Assembly: GCA_004570425.1 (NCBI GenBank)
Contig: SPQJ01000006.1
Location: forward strand, 62,001-126,000
Length of the DNA stretch: 64,000 nt
Direction of reading: 5' to 3'
DNA from: Bacillus sp. AZ43
Lineage (GTDB): Bacteria; Actinomycetota; Actinomycetes; Mycobacteriales; Geodermatophilaceae
A program made the position numbers and the translations under genes. This document shows positions 22,865 to 38,002 of the stretch, piece by piece. Under the pieces are notes generated by a model that was not told the origin of the DNA, made no database searches, and was given only the letters and a program-made list of their open reading frames with translations. The first letter of the stretch is position 1. Every line of letters begins with the position of its first letter.

Positions 22865-24424
22865 GTGAGCGACGCCTCGAACGTCCCGGTCCCGCACATG
22901 ACGCCCGAGCAGTTCCGGCAGCACGGCCACGAGGTCGTGGACTGGATCGCCGACTACTGGTCGCGGATCGGGCAGTTCCCGGTGCGGTCGCAGGTCGCGC
23001 CCGGCGACGTGCGGGCGGCGCTGCCGGAGCGGGCACCGGAGGAGGGCGAGCCGCTCTCGGCCGTCCTCGCCGACCTCGACCGCGTCGTCGTCCCCGGCCT
23101 CACCCACTGGCAGCACCCCGGCTTCTTCGGCTACTTCCCCGCCAACACGTCGGGACCGTCGGTGCTCGGCGACCTCGTCTCGGCGGGTCTCGGCGTCCAG
23201 GGCATGTCCTGGGTGACCAGCCCCGCCGCCACCGAGCTCGAGCAGCACGTCATGGACTGGTTCGCCGACCTGCTCGGGCTGCCCGCCTCCTTCCGGTCCA
23301 CCGGCAGCGGCGGCGGGGTCGTCCAGGACTCCAGCTCCGGCGCCAACCTGGTGGCCCTGCTGGCCGCGCTGCACCGGTCGAGCACCGGCGCGACGGTCCG
23401 CCACGGCGTCGAGCCCGACCGCGCGACCGTGTACGTCTCCAGCGAGACCCACTCCTCGATGGAGAAGGCCGTGCGCGTCGCCGGCCTCGGCTCCGACGCC
23501 GTCCGCATCGTCGAGGTGGACGGCGACCTCGCCATGCGCCCCGCCGCGCTGGCCGCCCGACTCGAGCGCGACGTCGCACGGGGCTTCCGCCCGGTCCTCG
23601 TCTGCGCCACCGTCGGGACGACGTCGACCACCGCTGTCGACCCGCTCGCCGAGCTGGGCCCGATCTGCCAGAAGTACGGCGTCTGGCTGCACGTCGACGC
23701 CGCCTACGCCGGCGTCAGCGGCATCGTCCCCGAGCTGCGCGAGCTGCAGGCCGGCGTGGAGTGGGCCGACAGCTACACCACCGACGCCCACAAGTGGCTG
23801 CTCACCGGCTTCGACGCCACGCTCTTCTGGGTCGCCGACCGGGCCGCCCTCACCGGGGCGCTGGCGATCCTCCCCGAGTACCTGCGCAACGCCGCCACGG
23901 ACGCCGGCGCCGTGGTCGACTTCCGCGACTGGCAGGTCCCGCTCGGGCGGCGCTTCCGGGCCCTCAAGCTCTGGTTCGTGCTCCGCTGGTACGGCGCCGA
24001 GGGCCTGCGCGCCCACATCCGCTCCCACGTGGCGATGGCCCAGGAGCTCGCCCGCTGGGCCGACGCCGACGAGCGGTTCGACGTCGTCGCGCCGCACCCC
24101 CTGTCGCTGGTCTGCCTCCGCCCGCGCTGGGCCGACGGGGTGGAGGCCGACGTCGCCACCATGACGCTGCTCGAGCGACTCAACGACGGCGGCGAGGTGT
24201 TCCTGACCCACACCAACGTCGGCGGCACGCCGGTCCTGCGGGTCGCCGTTGGCTCCCCCGCCACCACGCCGGCGCACGTCGAGCGCCTCTGGGCGCTGCT
24301 GCGCGAGAACCACGACTTCCTGGCCGAGGACTTCGCCGCCGCGGCCGCCGAGCGCGCCAGGGCCCAGCAACCCACCGAGCAGCCGGCCGGTGACGAGCCC
24401 GCGGCCGCTACAGCGAACGGATGA
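22865..24424 (+). CDS. PLP-dependent amino acid decarboxylase (group II, aromatic-L-amino-acid type)
   Basis: A 519-residue fold type I decarboxylase. Family signatures are THWQHPGFFGYFPANTSGPS near the substrate entrance, the cofactor-ring Asp in HVDAAYAGV, and the Schiff-base lysine in TTDAHKWLLTGFD. The C-terminal small domain follows from about 390 and ends with a Glu/Ala-rich tail. It removes the carboxyl group of an aromatic or related L-amino acid to give an amine; the preferred substrate cannot be read from sequence. GTG 22865 follows GGTGGAGAC. Its last 17 bases overlap the convergent tesB. Confidence 0.9.
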   Translation: MSDASNVPVPHMTPEQFRQHGHEVVDWIADYWSRIGQFPVRSQVAPGDVRAALPERAPEEGEPLSAVLADLDRVVVPGLTHWQHPGFFGYFPANTSGPSVLGDLVSAGLGVQGMSWVTSPAATELEQHVMDWFADLLGLPASFRSTGSGGGVVQDSSSGANLVALLAALHRSSTGATVRHGVEPDRATVYVSSETHSSMEKAVRVAGLGSDAVRIVEVDGDLAMRPAALAARLERDVARGFRPVLVCATVGTTSTTAVDPLAELGPICQKYGVWLHVDAAYAGVSGIVPELRELQAGVEWADSYTTDAHKWLLTGFDATLFWVADRAALTGALAILPEYLRNAATDAGAVVDFRDWQVPLGRRFRALKLWFVLRWYGAEGLRAHIRSHVAMAQELARWADADERFDVVAPHPLSLVCLRPRWADGVEADVATMTLLERLNDGGEVFLTHTNVGGTPVLRVAVGSPATTPAHVERLWALLRENHDFLAEDFAAAAAERARAQQPTEQPAGDEPAAATANG

Positions 24425-25276
24425 GGCCCTCCTGGGCCACCGTGGCGACGTGCGTGCCGTCGGCGGACCAGATGGTGCCGAAGCACAGCGCCCGGCCCGA
24501 CGACGCCGCCGGGCTGTCGGTCTCGTAGAGGAACCAGTCGTCGGCGCGCACCGGCCGGTGGAACCAGACCGCGTGGTCGAGGCTGGCGCCGACGAAGTCC
24601 GGCCAGCCGCCGCCGAGGCGGGCGAAGCCGGCCGACAGCAGCGTCAGGTCGCTCACGAAGGTCAGCGCCGCCGCGTGCACCGCGGGGTCCTCCCCCAGCT
24701 CCCCGGCGACCCGCAGCCACGTGTAGCTCTTCGTGTCCGGCGGTGACTTCGGGGGTGCGGTGAACGGGTCGTGCAGGAACCGCTGGTCGACGACCTTGCC
24801 CATCGCGGCCATCCACGCGGCCTTCTCGCCGTGCCGCGCGACGATGTCCGCCGTCCCGGGGAGGGTCGCAGGTGCCGGCACGTCCGGCATCGGTTGCGCG
24901 TGGGCAGCCACGGCCTCCTCGCCGGCGTGGAAGTCGGCGGTCAGCGCGAAGATCGCGACGTCCTCCCCCTTGCGGTACTGGCGCGCCACGACGCGCCGGG
25001 TCGTGAACGACCGCCCGTCCCGGATGCGGTCGACCTCGTAGCGGATCTCCTCGAACGGGTCGCCGGGGCGCAGGAAGTAGGCGTGCAGCGAGTGCACCGC
25101 GCGGTCCTCCGGCACGGTCCGCTCCGCGGCCATCAGCGCCTGACCGGCCACCTGTCCGCCGAAGATGCGCTGCCGCTCGGTGCTCGGGGTCTGCCCGACG
25201 TAGACGTCGGGCTTGCGCTCCTCGAGCTCCAGGATCGCGAGCAACCCCGCCGCCTGGCTGCGCCCCGCACCCTCGC

Positions 25277-25280
<4 letters not shown>
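24408..25280 (-). CDS. tesB: Acyl-CoA thioesterase II
   Basis: A 290-residue double-hotdog thioesterase that hydrolyses acyl-CoAs to free fatty acids and CoA. The N-terminal hotdog contains RIFGGQVAGQALMAA, and AVHSLHAYFLRPGDP follows. In the C-terminal hotdog, GASLDHAVWFHRPVRADDW carries the catalytic Asp, and GRALCFGTIW and EGLIR follow near the end. Length and motifs match TesB throughout. The GTG start at 25280 overlaps the pyk stop by 4 bases, so it is probably expressed from the pyk transcript. Confidence 0.93.
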
Positions 25281-26692
<1,412 letters not shown>

Positions 26693-26732
26693 GGTGATAA
26701 CGCTAGTGCCCAGCCGAACCCACGGCGCATAC

Positions 26733-26776
26733 GCCCCGGGGCGGGACCCGCGTGTCGGCAGGTCCCGCCCCGGGGC
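26733..26776 (-). terminator. Terminator of the gltBD operon
   Basis: A perfect 16-bp stem, GCCCCGGGGCGGGACC/GGTCCCGCCCCGGGGC, with a 12-base loop, 18 bases beyond the gltD stop. It separates gltBD from pyk-tesB on the same strand. Confidence 0.85.
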
Positions 26777-26794
26777 GGTGGGTGGTGCGGGAGG

Positions 26795-28285
26795 TCACCT
26801 CAGGGCGACCGTCGTGGGGGCGACGGGCACCGGCAGCATCGAGTTGCCGGTCAGCCAGGTGTCCGCGGCCGCGGCGGCGGCCCGGCCCTCCGCGATCGCC
26901 CACACGATCAGCGACTGGCCGCGGCCCATGTCGCCGGCGACGAAGACGCCGGGCTCGGTGGACATGAACGCCTCGTCGCGGGCCACGTTGCCGCGGCCGT
27001 CGACCTCGACGCCCAGCTCGTCCACCAGGCCCTCGCGCTGGGCGCCGGTGAAGCCCATCGCCAGGAAGACCAGGTCGGCCCGCAGCTCGCGCTCGGTGCC
27101 CTCGATCTTCTGGAACCGGCCGTCGACCCGCTCGACCTCGTGCAGCAGCAGCGCCCGCACGTTGCCCTCGCCGTCGTCCAGGAAGCGCTCGGTGTTGACC
27201 GAGTACAGCCGCTCCCCGCCCTCCTCGTGGGCGCTGGAGACGCGCATGATCATCGGGTAGGTGGGCCACGGGTTGGCGGCCTGGTCCCGGCGGTCCGGCG
27301 GCGCCGGCATGATCTCCAGCTGCGTCACCGAGGCGGCGCCCTGCCGGTGCGCCGTGCCCAGGCAGTCGGCGCCGGTGTCGCCGCCGCCGACGATCACGAC
27401 GTGCTTGCCGTGGGCGTTGATCGGCGGGTCGTCGAGCTCGCCGAGCGCCTGGCGGTTGCCGTAGGGCAGGTACTCCATGGCCAGGTGGATGCCGGAGAGC
27501 TCCCGGCCGGGGGCCGGCAGGTCGCGGCCGACGGTGGCACCACCGGCCAGGACGACGGCGTCGTACTCGCCGCGCAGCTGCTCGGTCGACAGGTCGTCCT
27601 CGCCCGCGCCGCCGACCTCGACGCCGGTGACGAAGCGGGTGCCCTCGGCGCGCATCTGGTCCAGCCGGCGGTCGAGGACGGCCTTCTCCATCTTGAACTC
27701 GGGGATGCCGTACCGCAGCAGCCCGCCGATGCGGTCGGCCCGCTCGTAGACGGTCACCTCGTGCCCGGCGCGGGTCAGCTGCTGGGCGGCGGCCAGGCCC
27801 GCCGGGCCGGAGCCCACGACGGCGACCTTCTTGCCGGTGCGCTCGGCCGGGGTCTGCGGGGAGACCCACCCCTCGTCCCAGGCGCGGTCGATGATCTCCC
27901 ACTCGATCTGCTTGATCGTCACCGGCGACTCCTGCAGGTTCAGCACGCAGGAGCCCTCGCACGGCGCGGGGCAGAGCTTGCCGGTGAACTCCGGGAAGTT
28001 GTTCGTCGCGTGCAGCCGCTCGATGGCCTCCTGCCAGTCGTCGCGGCGGGCGAGGTCGTTCCACTCCGGGATCAGGTTGGCCACCGGGCACGCGTGGTGG
28101 CAGAACGGGATGCCGCAGTCCATGCAGCGCGCCGCCTGCTTCCGGACCTCCTTGGTCGGGAAGAGCGGGTCCTCGCCGTTCTGCCGGGCGACGTAGACGT
28201 CCTTCCAGTCGCGGATCCGGACCTCGACCGGACGGCGCGGCGGCAGCGCCCGGTCGTACTTCAGGAAACCGGTGCTGTCAGCCAC
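26795..28285 (-). CDS. gltD: Glutamate synthase (NADPH) small subunit
   Basis: A 496-residue flavoprotein that passes electrons from NADPH to the large subunit in the GS-GOGAT ammonia pathway. The N-terminal part has two 4Fe-4S cysteine clusters (CMDCGIPFCHHACP; CPAPCEGSC). The FAD site is VVGSGPAGLAAAQQL and the NADPH site VIVGGGDTGADCLGTA. The C-terminal FAD motif is STEPGVFVAGDMGRGQSLIVW. GTG 28285 is preceded by an AGGAGG ribosome site. It follows gltB with a 53-base gap. Confidence 0.97.
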   Translation of the reverse strand: MADSTGFLKYDRALPPRRPVEVRIRDWKDVYVARQNGEDPLFPTKEVRKQAARCMDCGIPFCHHACPVANLIPEWNDLARRDDWQEAIERLHATNNFPEFTGKLCPAPCEGSCVLNLQESPVTIKQIEWEIIDRAWDEGWVSPQTPAERTGKKVAVVGSGPAGLAAAQQLTRAGHEVTVYERADRIGGLLRYGIPEFKMEKAVLDRRLDQMRAEGTRFVTGVEVGGAGEDDLSTEQLRGEYDAVVLAGGATVGRDLPAPGRELSGIHLAMEYLPYGNRQALGELDDPPINAHGKHVVIVGGGDTGADCLGTAHRQGAASVTQLEIMPAPPDRRDQAANPWPTYPMIMRVSSAHEEGGERLYSVNTERFLDDGEGNVRALLLHEVERVDGRFQKIEGTERELRADLVFLAMGFTGAQREGLVDELGVEVDGRGNVARDEAFMSTEPGVFVAGDMGRGQSLIVWAIAEGRAAAAAADTWLTGNSMLPVPVAPTTVALR

Positions 28286-28338
28286 GAGCCGCCTCCTTCT
28301 GCGCGATGTGCGTGAGACATCCGGTCGAGTAGCGCGTC

Positions 28339-33009
<4,671 letters not shown>

Positions 33010-33350
33010 GTCACTCCCGTCGTCGGCGGCCGTCCGCACCTCGGGCGAGGCGGCGGACGGGGGCTGGGGGCCCGGGCCGGTGGTCAAGGGCGGGCACTGC
33101 GGAGGCCGGCCGCCGAGGAGGACGTCGGCCCCGGCGGGCTCTGGCTGGGGCCCCACCGGAGGGTGCCGGGGGGCTGTCGTCCGCGGGGCGACGCTGGCCC
33201 GGTCCGACGGAGGACCCGGCCAGGGTCGCCGGCGGGTCTGCTGCGAAGGGTACACAGCCGTAACACGGCTCCCTCCTGCATAAACCCGAGTTGCGGCGCG
33301 TCGGCAGGATCACTGCGGTTCCTGGCCGGACGCCCACCTGCGGGGATCGG
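33010..33350. other. Non-coding region upstream of gltB
   Basis: 341 bases between gltB and the end of lgt, both on the minus strand, so it should carry the gltBD promoter and the end of the trp-lgt transcript. I see no well-supported gene. Imperfect symmetry GTGTTACGGCTGTGTACC (around 33249-33267) on the minus strand faintly resembles GlnR half-sites but does not fit the consensus well. No clear terminator is seen after lgt. Confidence 0.35.
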
Positions 33351-34292
33351 TCAGCCCGGTTCCGCGGGTCGGTGATCATCCTCACGGGCGGGAGCCGGCC
33401 CGACGGGGTCCGACGCGGTGCCGGCGCCGGCCTCCGGCCCGGTCGGAGCCTCGCCGCCGCGGTCGATGACCTCCCGGGGCTTCCCGCGCTGCCAGACGAA
33501 GTAGGCCACCGCGAGCAGTCCCACGACGACCGACGTGTACACGTTCAGCCGCACGCCGAAGATGGTCTCCGCCGGATCGGTGCGGAGCAGCTCCACCCAC
33601 AACCGGCCGAGGCAGTAGGACGCCACGTAGAGCGCGAAGGCACGGCCGTGGCCCAGGCGGAACCGCCGGTCGGCCCAGACGACCACGGCGGCGGCCGCGA
33701 GGTTCCACAGCAGCTCGTAGAGGAACGTCGGGTGGAAGTGGCCCGCGACGACCGGGTCGCCGGCCGAGTCCAGGACCGCCCGGCCGCCCGACCACTCGTA
33801 GATGGTCAGCGCCCAGGGCAGGTCGGTCGGCCCGCCGTAGAGCTCGTTGTTGAACCAGTTGCCGAGCCGGCCGATCGCCTGGGCCACGAGCAGCCCGGGC
33901 GCCAGCGCGTCGGCGAACGCCGGCAGCGGGATGCCGCGCCGGCGGCAGGCGATCCACGCCCCTACCCCGCCGAGCGCGATGGCGCCCCAGATGCCGAGCC
34001 CGCCCTCCCAGATGGCGAAGGCCCGCAGCGGGTCGCCGCCCTCGCCGAAGTAGGCCGCCGGACTGGAGATCACGTGGTACAGGCGGCCGCCGATGATGCC
34101 GAACGGCACGGCCCAGACGGCGATGTCGAGGACGTCCCCCGCCGCGCCGCCGCGGGCCACCCACCGCCGCTCGGTGATGAGCACCGCGGCGACGATGCCC
34201 GCGACGATGCACAGCGCGTACGCCCGGAGGGGCAGCGGGCCCAGTTCCCAGACGCCCTGGGTGGGGCTGGGGATGGCGGCGAGCGCGGTCAT
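33351..34292 (-). CDS. lgt: Prolipoprotein diacylglyceryl transferase
   Basis: A 313-residue membrane enzyme that transfers diacylglycerol from phosphatidylglycerol to the lipobox Cys of prolipoproteins. The signature GRLGNWFNNELYGGPTDLPW contains the essential Arg/Asn residues, and GRLYHVI plus HFHPTFLYELLWN hold other conserved residues. About seven hydrophobic spans are visible. The C-terminal 45 residues are Pro/Glu-rich and cytoplasmic-like, common in actinobacteria. ATG 34292 overlaps the trpA stop by 4 bases. It is relevant for the several lipoproteins in this window. Confidence 0.95.
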   Translation of the reverse strand: MTALAAIPSPTQGVWELGPLPLRAYALCIVAGIVAAVLITERRWVARGGAAGDVLDIAVWAVPFGIIGGRLYHVISSPAAYFGEGGDPLRAFAIWEGGLGIWGAIALGGVGAWIACRRRGIPLPAFADALAPGLLVAQAIGRLGNWFNNELYGGPTDLPWALTIYEWSGGRAVLDSAGDPVVAGHFHPTFLYELLWNLAAAAVVVWADRRFRLGHGRAFALYVASYCLGRLWVELLRTDPAETIFGVRLNVYTSVVVGLLAVAYFVWQRGKPREVIDRGGEAPTGPEAGAGTASDPVGPAPAREDDHRPAEPG

Positions 34293-35089
34293 GCCCGCAC
34301 CCCCGCCCGGCGGACGCCCGCGGCGAGGTCCTCGGTGAGCGCGCGGACCCCGTCGGCCCCGCGGCCCTCGAGCATCTCGCGCACGTAGGCGGAGCCGACG
34401 ATGACGCCGTCGGCGAAGGCGGCGACCTCGGCGGCCTGATCGCCGTTCGAGACGCCGAGTCCCACGCAGACGGCGAGGTCGGGTGCCGCGGCGCGGGTAC
34501 GGGCGACCAGGCTCTCGGCCGCGTCGCCCACGGTCGCCCGCGTGCCGGTGACCCCCATGGTGGAGGCCGCGTAGACGAAGCCGCGGCAGGCGGCGGTGGT
34601 GCTGACCAGCCGGGCGTCGGTGGAGGACGGCGCGACGAGGAACACCCGGTCCAGCCCGGTCCGGTCGCTGGCGGCGATCCACTCCCCCGCCTCCTCCGGG
34701 ATCAGGTCCGGCGTGATGGCGCCGGCCCCGCCCGCGGCGGCCAGGTCGGTGGCGAACCGGTCGACGCCGTAGCGCTCGATCGGGTTCCAGTAGCTCATGA
34801 CCGCCGCGGCGGCACCGGCGTCGGCCACCGCCTCGACCGCCCTCAGCACGTCGCGCATCCCCACACCGGCGCGGACGGCCACGTCCACGGCCTCCTGGAT
34901 CACCGGCCCGTCCATGCCCGGGTCGCTGTACGGGACGCCGATCTCGATCACGTCTGCCCCGGCCTCGACCGCGGCCACCATGGCCGCGATGGAGGTGTCG
35001 ACGTCCGGGTAGCCCACCGGCAGGTAGGCGATCAGCGCGGCGCGGTCGTGCGCCCTCGCGGCGGCGATGCCGTCGGCCAGCCTGCTCAT
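34289..35089 (-). CDS. trpA: Tryptophan synthase alpha subunit
   Basis: A 266-residue TIM-barrel enzyme that cleaves indole-3-glycerol phosphate to indole and glyceraldehyde 3-phosphate. The catalytic Glu and Asp lie in [17 protein letters not shown], and the phosphate-binding loops near the C-terminus are VGLGVSN and [10 protein letters not shown]. Length is usual for the family. ATG 35089 overlaps the trpB stop by 4 bases; lgt overlaps its own stop. The three genes form a tightly coupled run. Confidence 0.96.
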   Translation of the reverse strand: MSRLADGIAAARAHDRAALIAYLPVGYPDVDTSIAAMVAAVEAGADVIEIGVPYSDPGMDGPVIQEAVDVAVRAGVGMRDVLRAVEAVADAGAAAAVMSYWNPIERYGVDRFATDLAAAGGAGAITPDLIPEEAGEWIAASDRTGLDRVFLVAPSSTDARLVSTTAACRGFVYAASTMGVTGTRATVGDAAESLVARTRAAAPDLAVCVGLGVSNGDQAAEVAAFADGVIVGSAYVREMLEGRGADGVRALTEDLAAGVRRAGVRA

Positions 35090-36435
35090 GCCTGCTCTCC
35101 CGCGTCCGGGCCGGCGACGGCCTCGTCGTTGCTGACCGCACCCTCCGTGGGCCGCTGGTCGGTGTCCAGACCCGGGCCCGGGTCGACCTCCTCGCGGTCG
35201 CCGAGGCCGAACCAGCGGGACGCCGTCTCGACGTCCTTGTCGCCGCGTCCGGAGAGGCTCACCAGCAGCAGCGCCTCGGGCCCGAGCTCCTGGCCCAGCT
35301 TCATGGCCCCGGCGAGGGCGTGGGCGGACTCGATGGCCGGGATGATGCCCTCGGTGCGGCACAGGAGGGCGAAGGCCTCCATCGCCTCGGCGTCGGTGAC
35401 CGGCCGGTACTCCGCCCGGCCGATGTCGTGCAGGTACGAGTGCTCCGGCCCGACGCCCGGGTAGTCCAGGCCGGCGCTGATCGAGTGCGACTCGATCGTC
35501 TGGCCGTTGTCGTCCTGCAGCAGGTACGAGCGGGCGCCGTGCAGCACGCCGGGCGACCCGCCGGTGATCGTCGCCGCGTGCCGGCCGGTGTCGACGCCGT
35601 CGCCGCCGGCCTCCAGGCCGATCAGCCGCACTCCCTCGTCGGGGACGAAGGCGGTGAAGATGCCGATGGCGTTCGACCCGCCGCCGACGCAGGCCAGGAC
35701 GGCGTCGGGCAGCCGGCCCTCCCGGTCCAGCACCTGCGCGCGGGCCTCGTCGCCGATCACCCGCTGGAAGTCGCGGACCATCGCGGGGAACGGGTGCGGG
35801 CCCGCGACGGTGCCGAAGACGTAGTTCGTCGTCCCCACGTTGGTCACCCAGTCGCGGAACGCCTCGTTGATCGCGTCCTTGAGCGTGCGGGAGCCGGTGG
35901 TCACCGGGATGACCTCGGCGCCGAGCAGCCGCATCCGGGCGACGTTGAGCGCCTGGCGGCGGGTGTCCTCCTCGCCCATGTAGACGGTGCAGGACAGCCC
36001 CATGAGCGCCGCCGCGGTCGCCGTCGCCACGCCGTGCTGGCCGGCCCCGGTCTCGGCGATCACCCGCGTCTTGCCGATGCGCCGGGTCAGCAACGCCTGG
36101 CCCAGCACGTTGTTGATCTTGTGCGAGCCGGTGTGGTTGAGGTCCTCCCGCTTGAGCAGCACCCGAGCCCCGCCGCAGTGCTCGGCGAACTTCGGCACCT
36201 CGGTGACCGGGCTCGGCCGGCCGGTGTAGTCGCGCTGCAGCCGGGCGAACTCGTCGAGGAAGGTGGGATCGACCCGCATCGCCTCGTAGGCCTCGGTCAG
36301 CTCGTCCAGCGCGGCGATCAGGGCCTCGGGCACGAACCGCCCGCCGAAGATGCCGAAGTGCCCGGTCTCGTCGGGCCAGTCCGGGCGCGCCGGGAGCGAG
36401 AGTTCTCCGGGTTGCGGCGGGCTGGTCGTCGTCAT
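35086..36435 (-). CDS. trpB: Tryptophan synthase beta subunit
   Basis: A 449-residue PLP enzyme that joins indole and serine to give tryptophan. It starts [18 protein letters not shown], then [19 protein letters not shown]. The PLP lysine is in [35 protein letters not shown] and the phosphate loop [10 protein letters not shown] follow. The last 35 residues (about 415-449) are an acidic extension beyond the normal end near SRWFGLG. ATG 36435 is chosen; GTG two codons upstream is possible. A 43-base gap separates it from trpC. Confidence 0.96.
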   Translation of the reverse strand: MTTTSPPQPGELSLPARPDWPDETGHFGIFGGRFVPEALIAALDELTEAYEAMRVDPTFLDEFARLQRDYTGRPSPVTEVPKFAEHCGGARVLLKREDLNHTGSHKINNVLGQALLTRRIGKTRVIAETGAGQHGVATATAAALMGLSCTVYMGEEDTRRQALNVARMRLLGAEVIPVTTGSRTLKDAINEAFRDWVTNVGTTNYVFGTVAGPHPFPAMVRDFQRVIGDEARAQVLDREGRLPDAVLACVGGGSNAIGIFTAFVPDEGVRLIGLEAGGDGVDTGRHAATITGGSPGVLHGARSYLLQDDNGQTIESHSISAGLDYPGVGPEHSYLHDIGRAEYRPVTDAEAMEAFALLCRTEGIIPAIESAHALAGAMKLGQELGPEALLLVSLSGRGDKDVETASRWFGLGDREEVDPGPGLDTDQRPTEGAVSNDEAVAGPDAGEQA

Positions 36436-36478
36436 GCCCACAGTGTCCCGCGTGACACCGACGGAACGGGCGAGGGGG

Positions 36479-37288
36479 TTACCGGCTGGTGCGCGGCGTG
36501 GCGGGGTGGGCGCCGGCGGTGACCAGGTCGGCGACCGCCTGACGGGCGTCGCCGGCGGTGACCAGACCCTCCCCGACCAGGACGGCGTCGGCGCCGGCCG
36601 CCGCGTAGGAGATGAGGTCGTGCGGCCCGCGGACGCCGGACTCGGCCACCTTCACCACGTCGGACGGCAGGCCGGGGGCGATCTTCTCGAACGTGCTCCG
36701 GTCGACCTCGAGCGTCGTCAGGTCGCGGGCGTTGACCCCGATCACCGAGGCGCCGGCGTCCAGCGCCCGGTCGGCCTCGGCCTCGGTGTGCACCTCGACC
36801 AGTGCGGTCATGCCCAGGGACTCGACCCGCTCGAGCAGCCCGACCAGAGCGTTCTGCTCCAGCGCGGCCACGATGAGGAGGACGACGTCGGCGCCGTGCG
36901 CCCGGGCCTCGTGCACCTGGTAGCTGCTGACGACGAAGTCCTTGCAGAGGATCGGCACGTCGACGACGGCGCGGACGGCGTCCAGGTCGGCCTGCGACCC
37001 GCCGAAGCGCCGCCGTTCGGTCAGCACGCTGATCACCCGGGCCCCACCGGCGGCGTACTGGACGGCGAGCTGCGCGGGATCGGGGATGTCGGCGAGCTCG
37101 CCCTTGGAGGGGCTGCGCCGCTTGACCTCGGCGATGACCCCCACGCCGGGAGCGCGCAGCGCGGCCAGGGCGTCGATGGCGGGGCGGGCGGCGAGCGCCG
37201 CCGCCTTCACCTCGGCCAGCGGGGTGAGCGCCTCGCGGGCGGCGAGGTCCTCGCGGACACCGGCGACGATCTCGTCGAGCACGTTCAC
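36479..37288 (-). CDS. trpC: Indole-3-glycerol phosphate synthase
   Basis: A 269-residue monofunctional enzyme that closes the indole ring from carboxyphenylaminodeoxyribulose phosphate. Motifs: [19 protein letters not shown] with the catalytic Glu and Lys, [19 protein letters not shown] with the general-acid Lys, [13 protein letters not shown], and [15 protein letters not shown]. No TrpF domain is fused, consistent with PriA supplying that activity. GTG 37288 overlaps the stop of a 13-codon mini-ORF that has the better ribosome site, suggesting coupled initiation. Confidence 0.95.
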   Translation of the reverse strand: MNVLDEIVAGVREDLAAREALTPLAEVKAAALAARPAIDALAALRAPGVGVIAEVKRRSPSKGELADIPDPAQLAVQYAAGGARVISVLTERRRFGGSQADLDAVRAVVDVPILCKDFVVSSYQVHEARAHGADVVLLIVAALEQNALVGLLERVESLGMTALVEVHTEAEADRALDAGASVIGVNARDLTTLEVDRSTFEKIAPGLPSDVVKVAESGVRGPHDLISYAAAGADAVLVGEGLVTAGDARQAVADLVTAGAHPATPRTSR

Positions 37289-37326
37289 GGCCGCGACCCT
37301 GCCGACACCGCTGCGCGGTCGCTCAT
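37285..37326 (-). CDS. 13-residue mini-ORF coupled to trpC
   Basis: A frame of 14 codons, [13 protein letters not shown] followed by TGA, is preceded by a strong CCGGAGGACCGC ribosome site. Its stop codon overlaps the trpC GTG as GTGA, the same geometry as other coupled pairs here. It has no Trp codons, so a classical attenuator leader peptide is unlikely. It may help ribosomes reach the poorly initiated trpC, or be a remnant of a small gene. Confidence 0.4.
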   Translation of the reverse strand: MSDRAAVSAGSRP

Positions 37327-37357
37327 GCGGTCCTCCGGAAGTCGCACCGTGACGTCC

Positions 37358-37380
37358 CCTCACCAGACGGATGGGTGAGG
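37358..37380 (-). promoter_or_regulatory. Hairpin in the trpC leader
   Basis: A 7-bp perfect stem, CCTCACC/GGTGAGG, with a 9-base loop lies 32 bases before the mini-ORF start on the minus strand. It sits in the 159-base gap between the Trp membrane protein gene and trpC, the largest gap in this run. It could be a weak terminator or attenuator, or be fortuitous. Confidence 0.35.
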
Positions 37381-37447
37381 CCACTCTAGAGGCGACGGGG
37401 TGCCGCTCCGGCCGGGGGGCGGGGAGAACCGGGTGGGTCCCGTTCCG

Positions 37448-38002
37448 CTATGCGGTGGGGTCCTCGCCGCGGTCGAGCGCCTTCCAGGCGTCCTGGGCGC
37501 GCTCCTCGTCGGACCGGGGGCGGCGGGGCGCCTCCGGGCCGGGGCCCCGCTCGTAGCGCCGCCCCATCCCGGGCCAGCTGCGCCCCCGCACCACGACGAG
37601 CAGCCCCACCGCGGCACCCAGCGCGCCGGCCAGCAGCGCGAGGACGGGCCAGCCGGCGGACACCTCGACCGCCTCGCCCGCGGCGGTCTCCAGCCCGTCG
37701 CCCAGCGCCCGCCCACCCGACCAGGCGAGGACTCCCCCGGCGACCGCCACGAGCAGCCCCACCACCACCCGGCCCGCGGCCCGGACGGCCAGCAGGGCGA
37801 GCCCAGCGGCGAGCAGCACCAGGCCGGCCGCGGGCACGAGCGGCGCGGCGTCGGACCCCGACAGCGTCTCGACCACCGGGGGCAGCGGCGGCCGGCGCTC
37901 GATGGTCGACTCCGCCCACGCCTGCCCACCGGCGACCAGCGCCAGGACGCCGGCGACGACCGCGCCCAGGACCGCCGTCGTCAGCTCGCGACGAGCCGTC
38001 AT
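37448..38002 (-). CDS. Trp operon-associated membrane protein (TIGR02234 type)
   Basis: A 184-residue membrane protein with four hydrophobic spans: the N-terminal TTAVLGAVVAGVLALVAGGQAW, LVPAAGLVLLAAGLALLAV, VVVGLLVAVAGGVLAWSGG and LALLAGALGAAVGLLVVV. A hydrophilic tail ends RAQDAWKALDRGEDPTA. The GGQAW motif ending span 1 and the position between trpE and trpC match the actinobacterial Trp_oprn_chp family, whose function is unknown; a link to tryptophan is inferred from gene order. Its ATG overlaps the trpE stop. Confidence 0.85.
   Translation of the reverse strand: MTARRELTTAVLGAVVAGVLALVAGGQAWAESTIERRPPLPPVVETLSGSDAAPLVPAAGLVLLAAGLALLAVRAAGRVVVGLLVAVAGGVLAWSGGRALGDGLETAAGEAVEVSAGWPVLALLAGALGAAVGLLVVVRGRSWPGMGRRYERGPGPEAPRRPRSDEERAQDAWKALDRGEDPTA

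Noticed and set aside
28286-28338. Separate promoter for gltD
   Set aside because: The 53-base gap has a ribosome site but no -10/-35 pair; cotranscription with gltB is simpler.
33249-33267. Possible GlnR-binding site upstream of gltB
   Set aside because: Only one half-site (GTTAC) fits; the second (GTACC) does not match the GnAAC consensus, and no second pair is seen.
37289-37447. Classical tryptophan attenuator before trpC
   Set aside because: The only leader ORF has no Trp codons and I could not find mutually exclusive stems or a T-run terminator.
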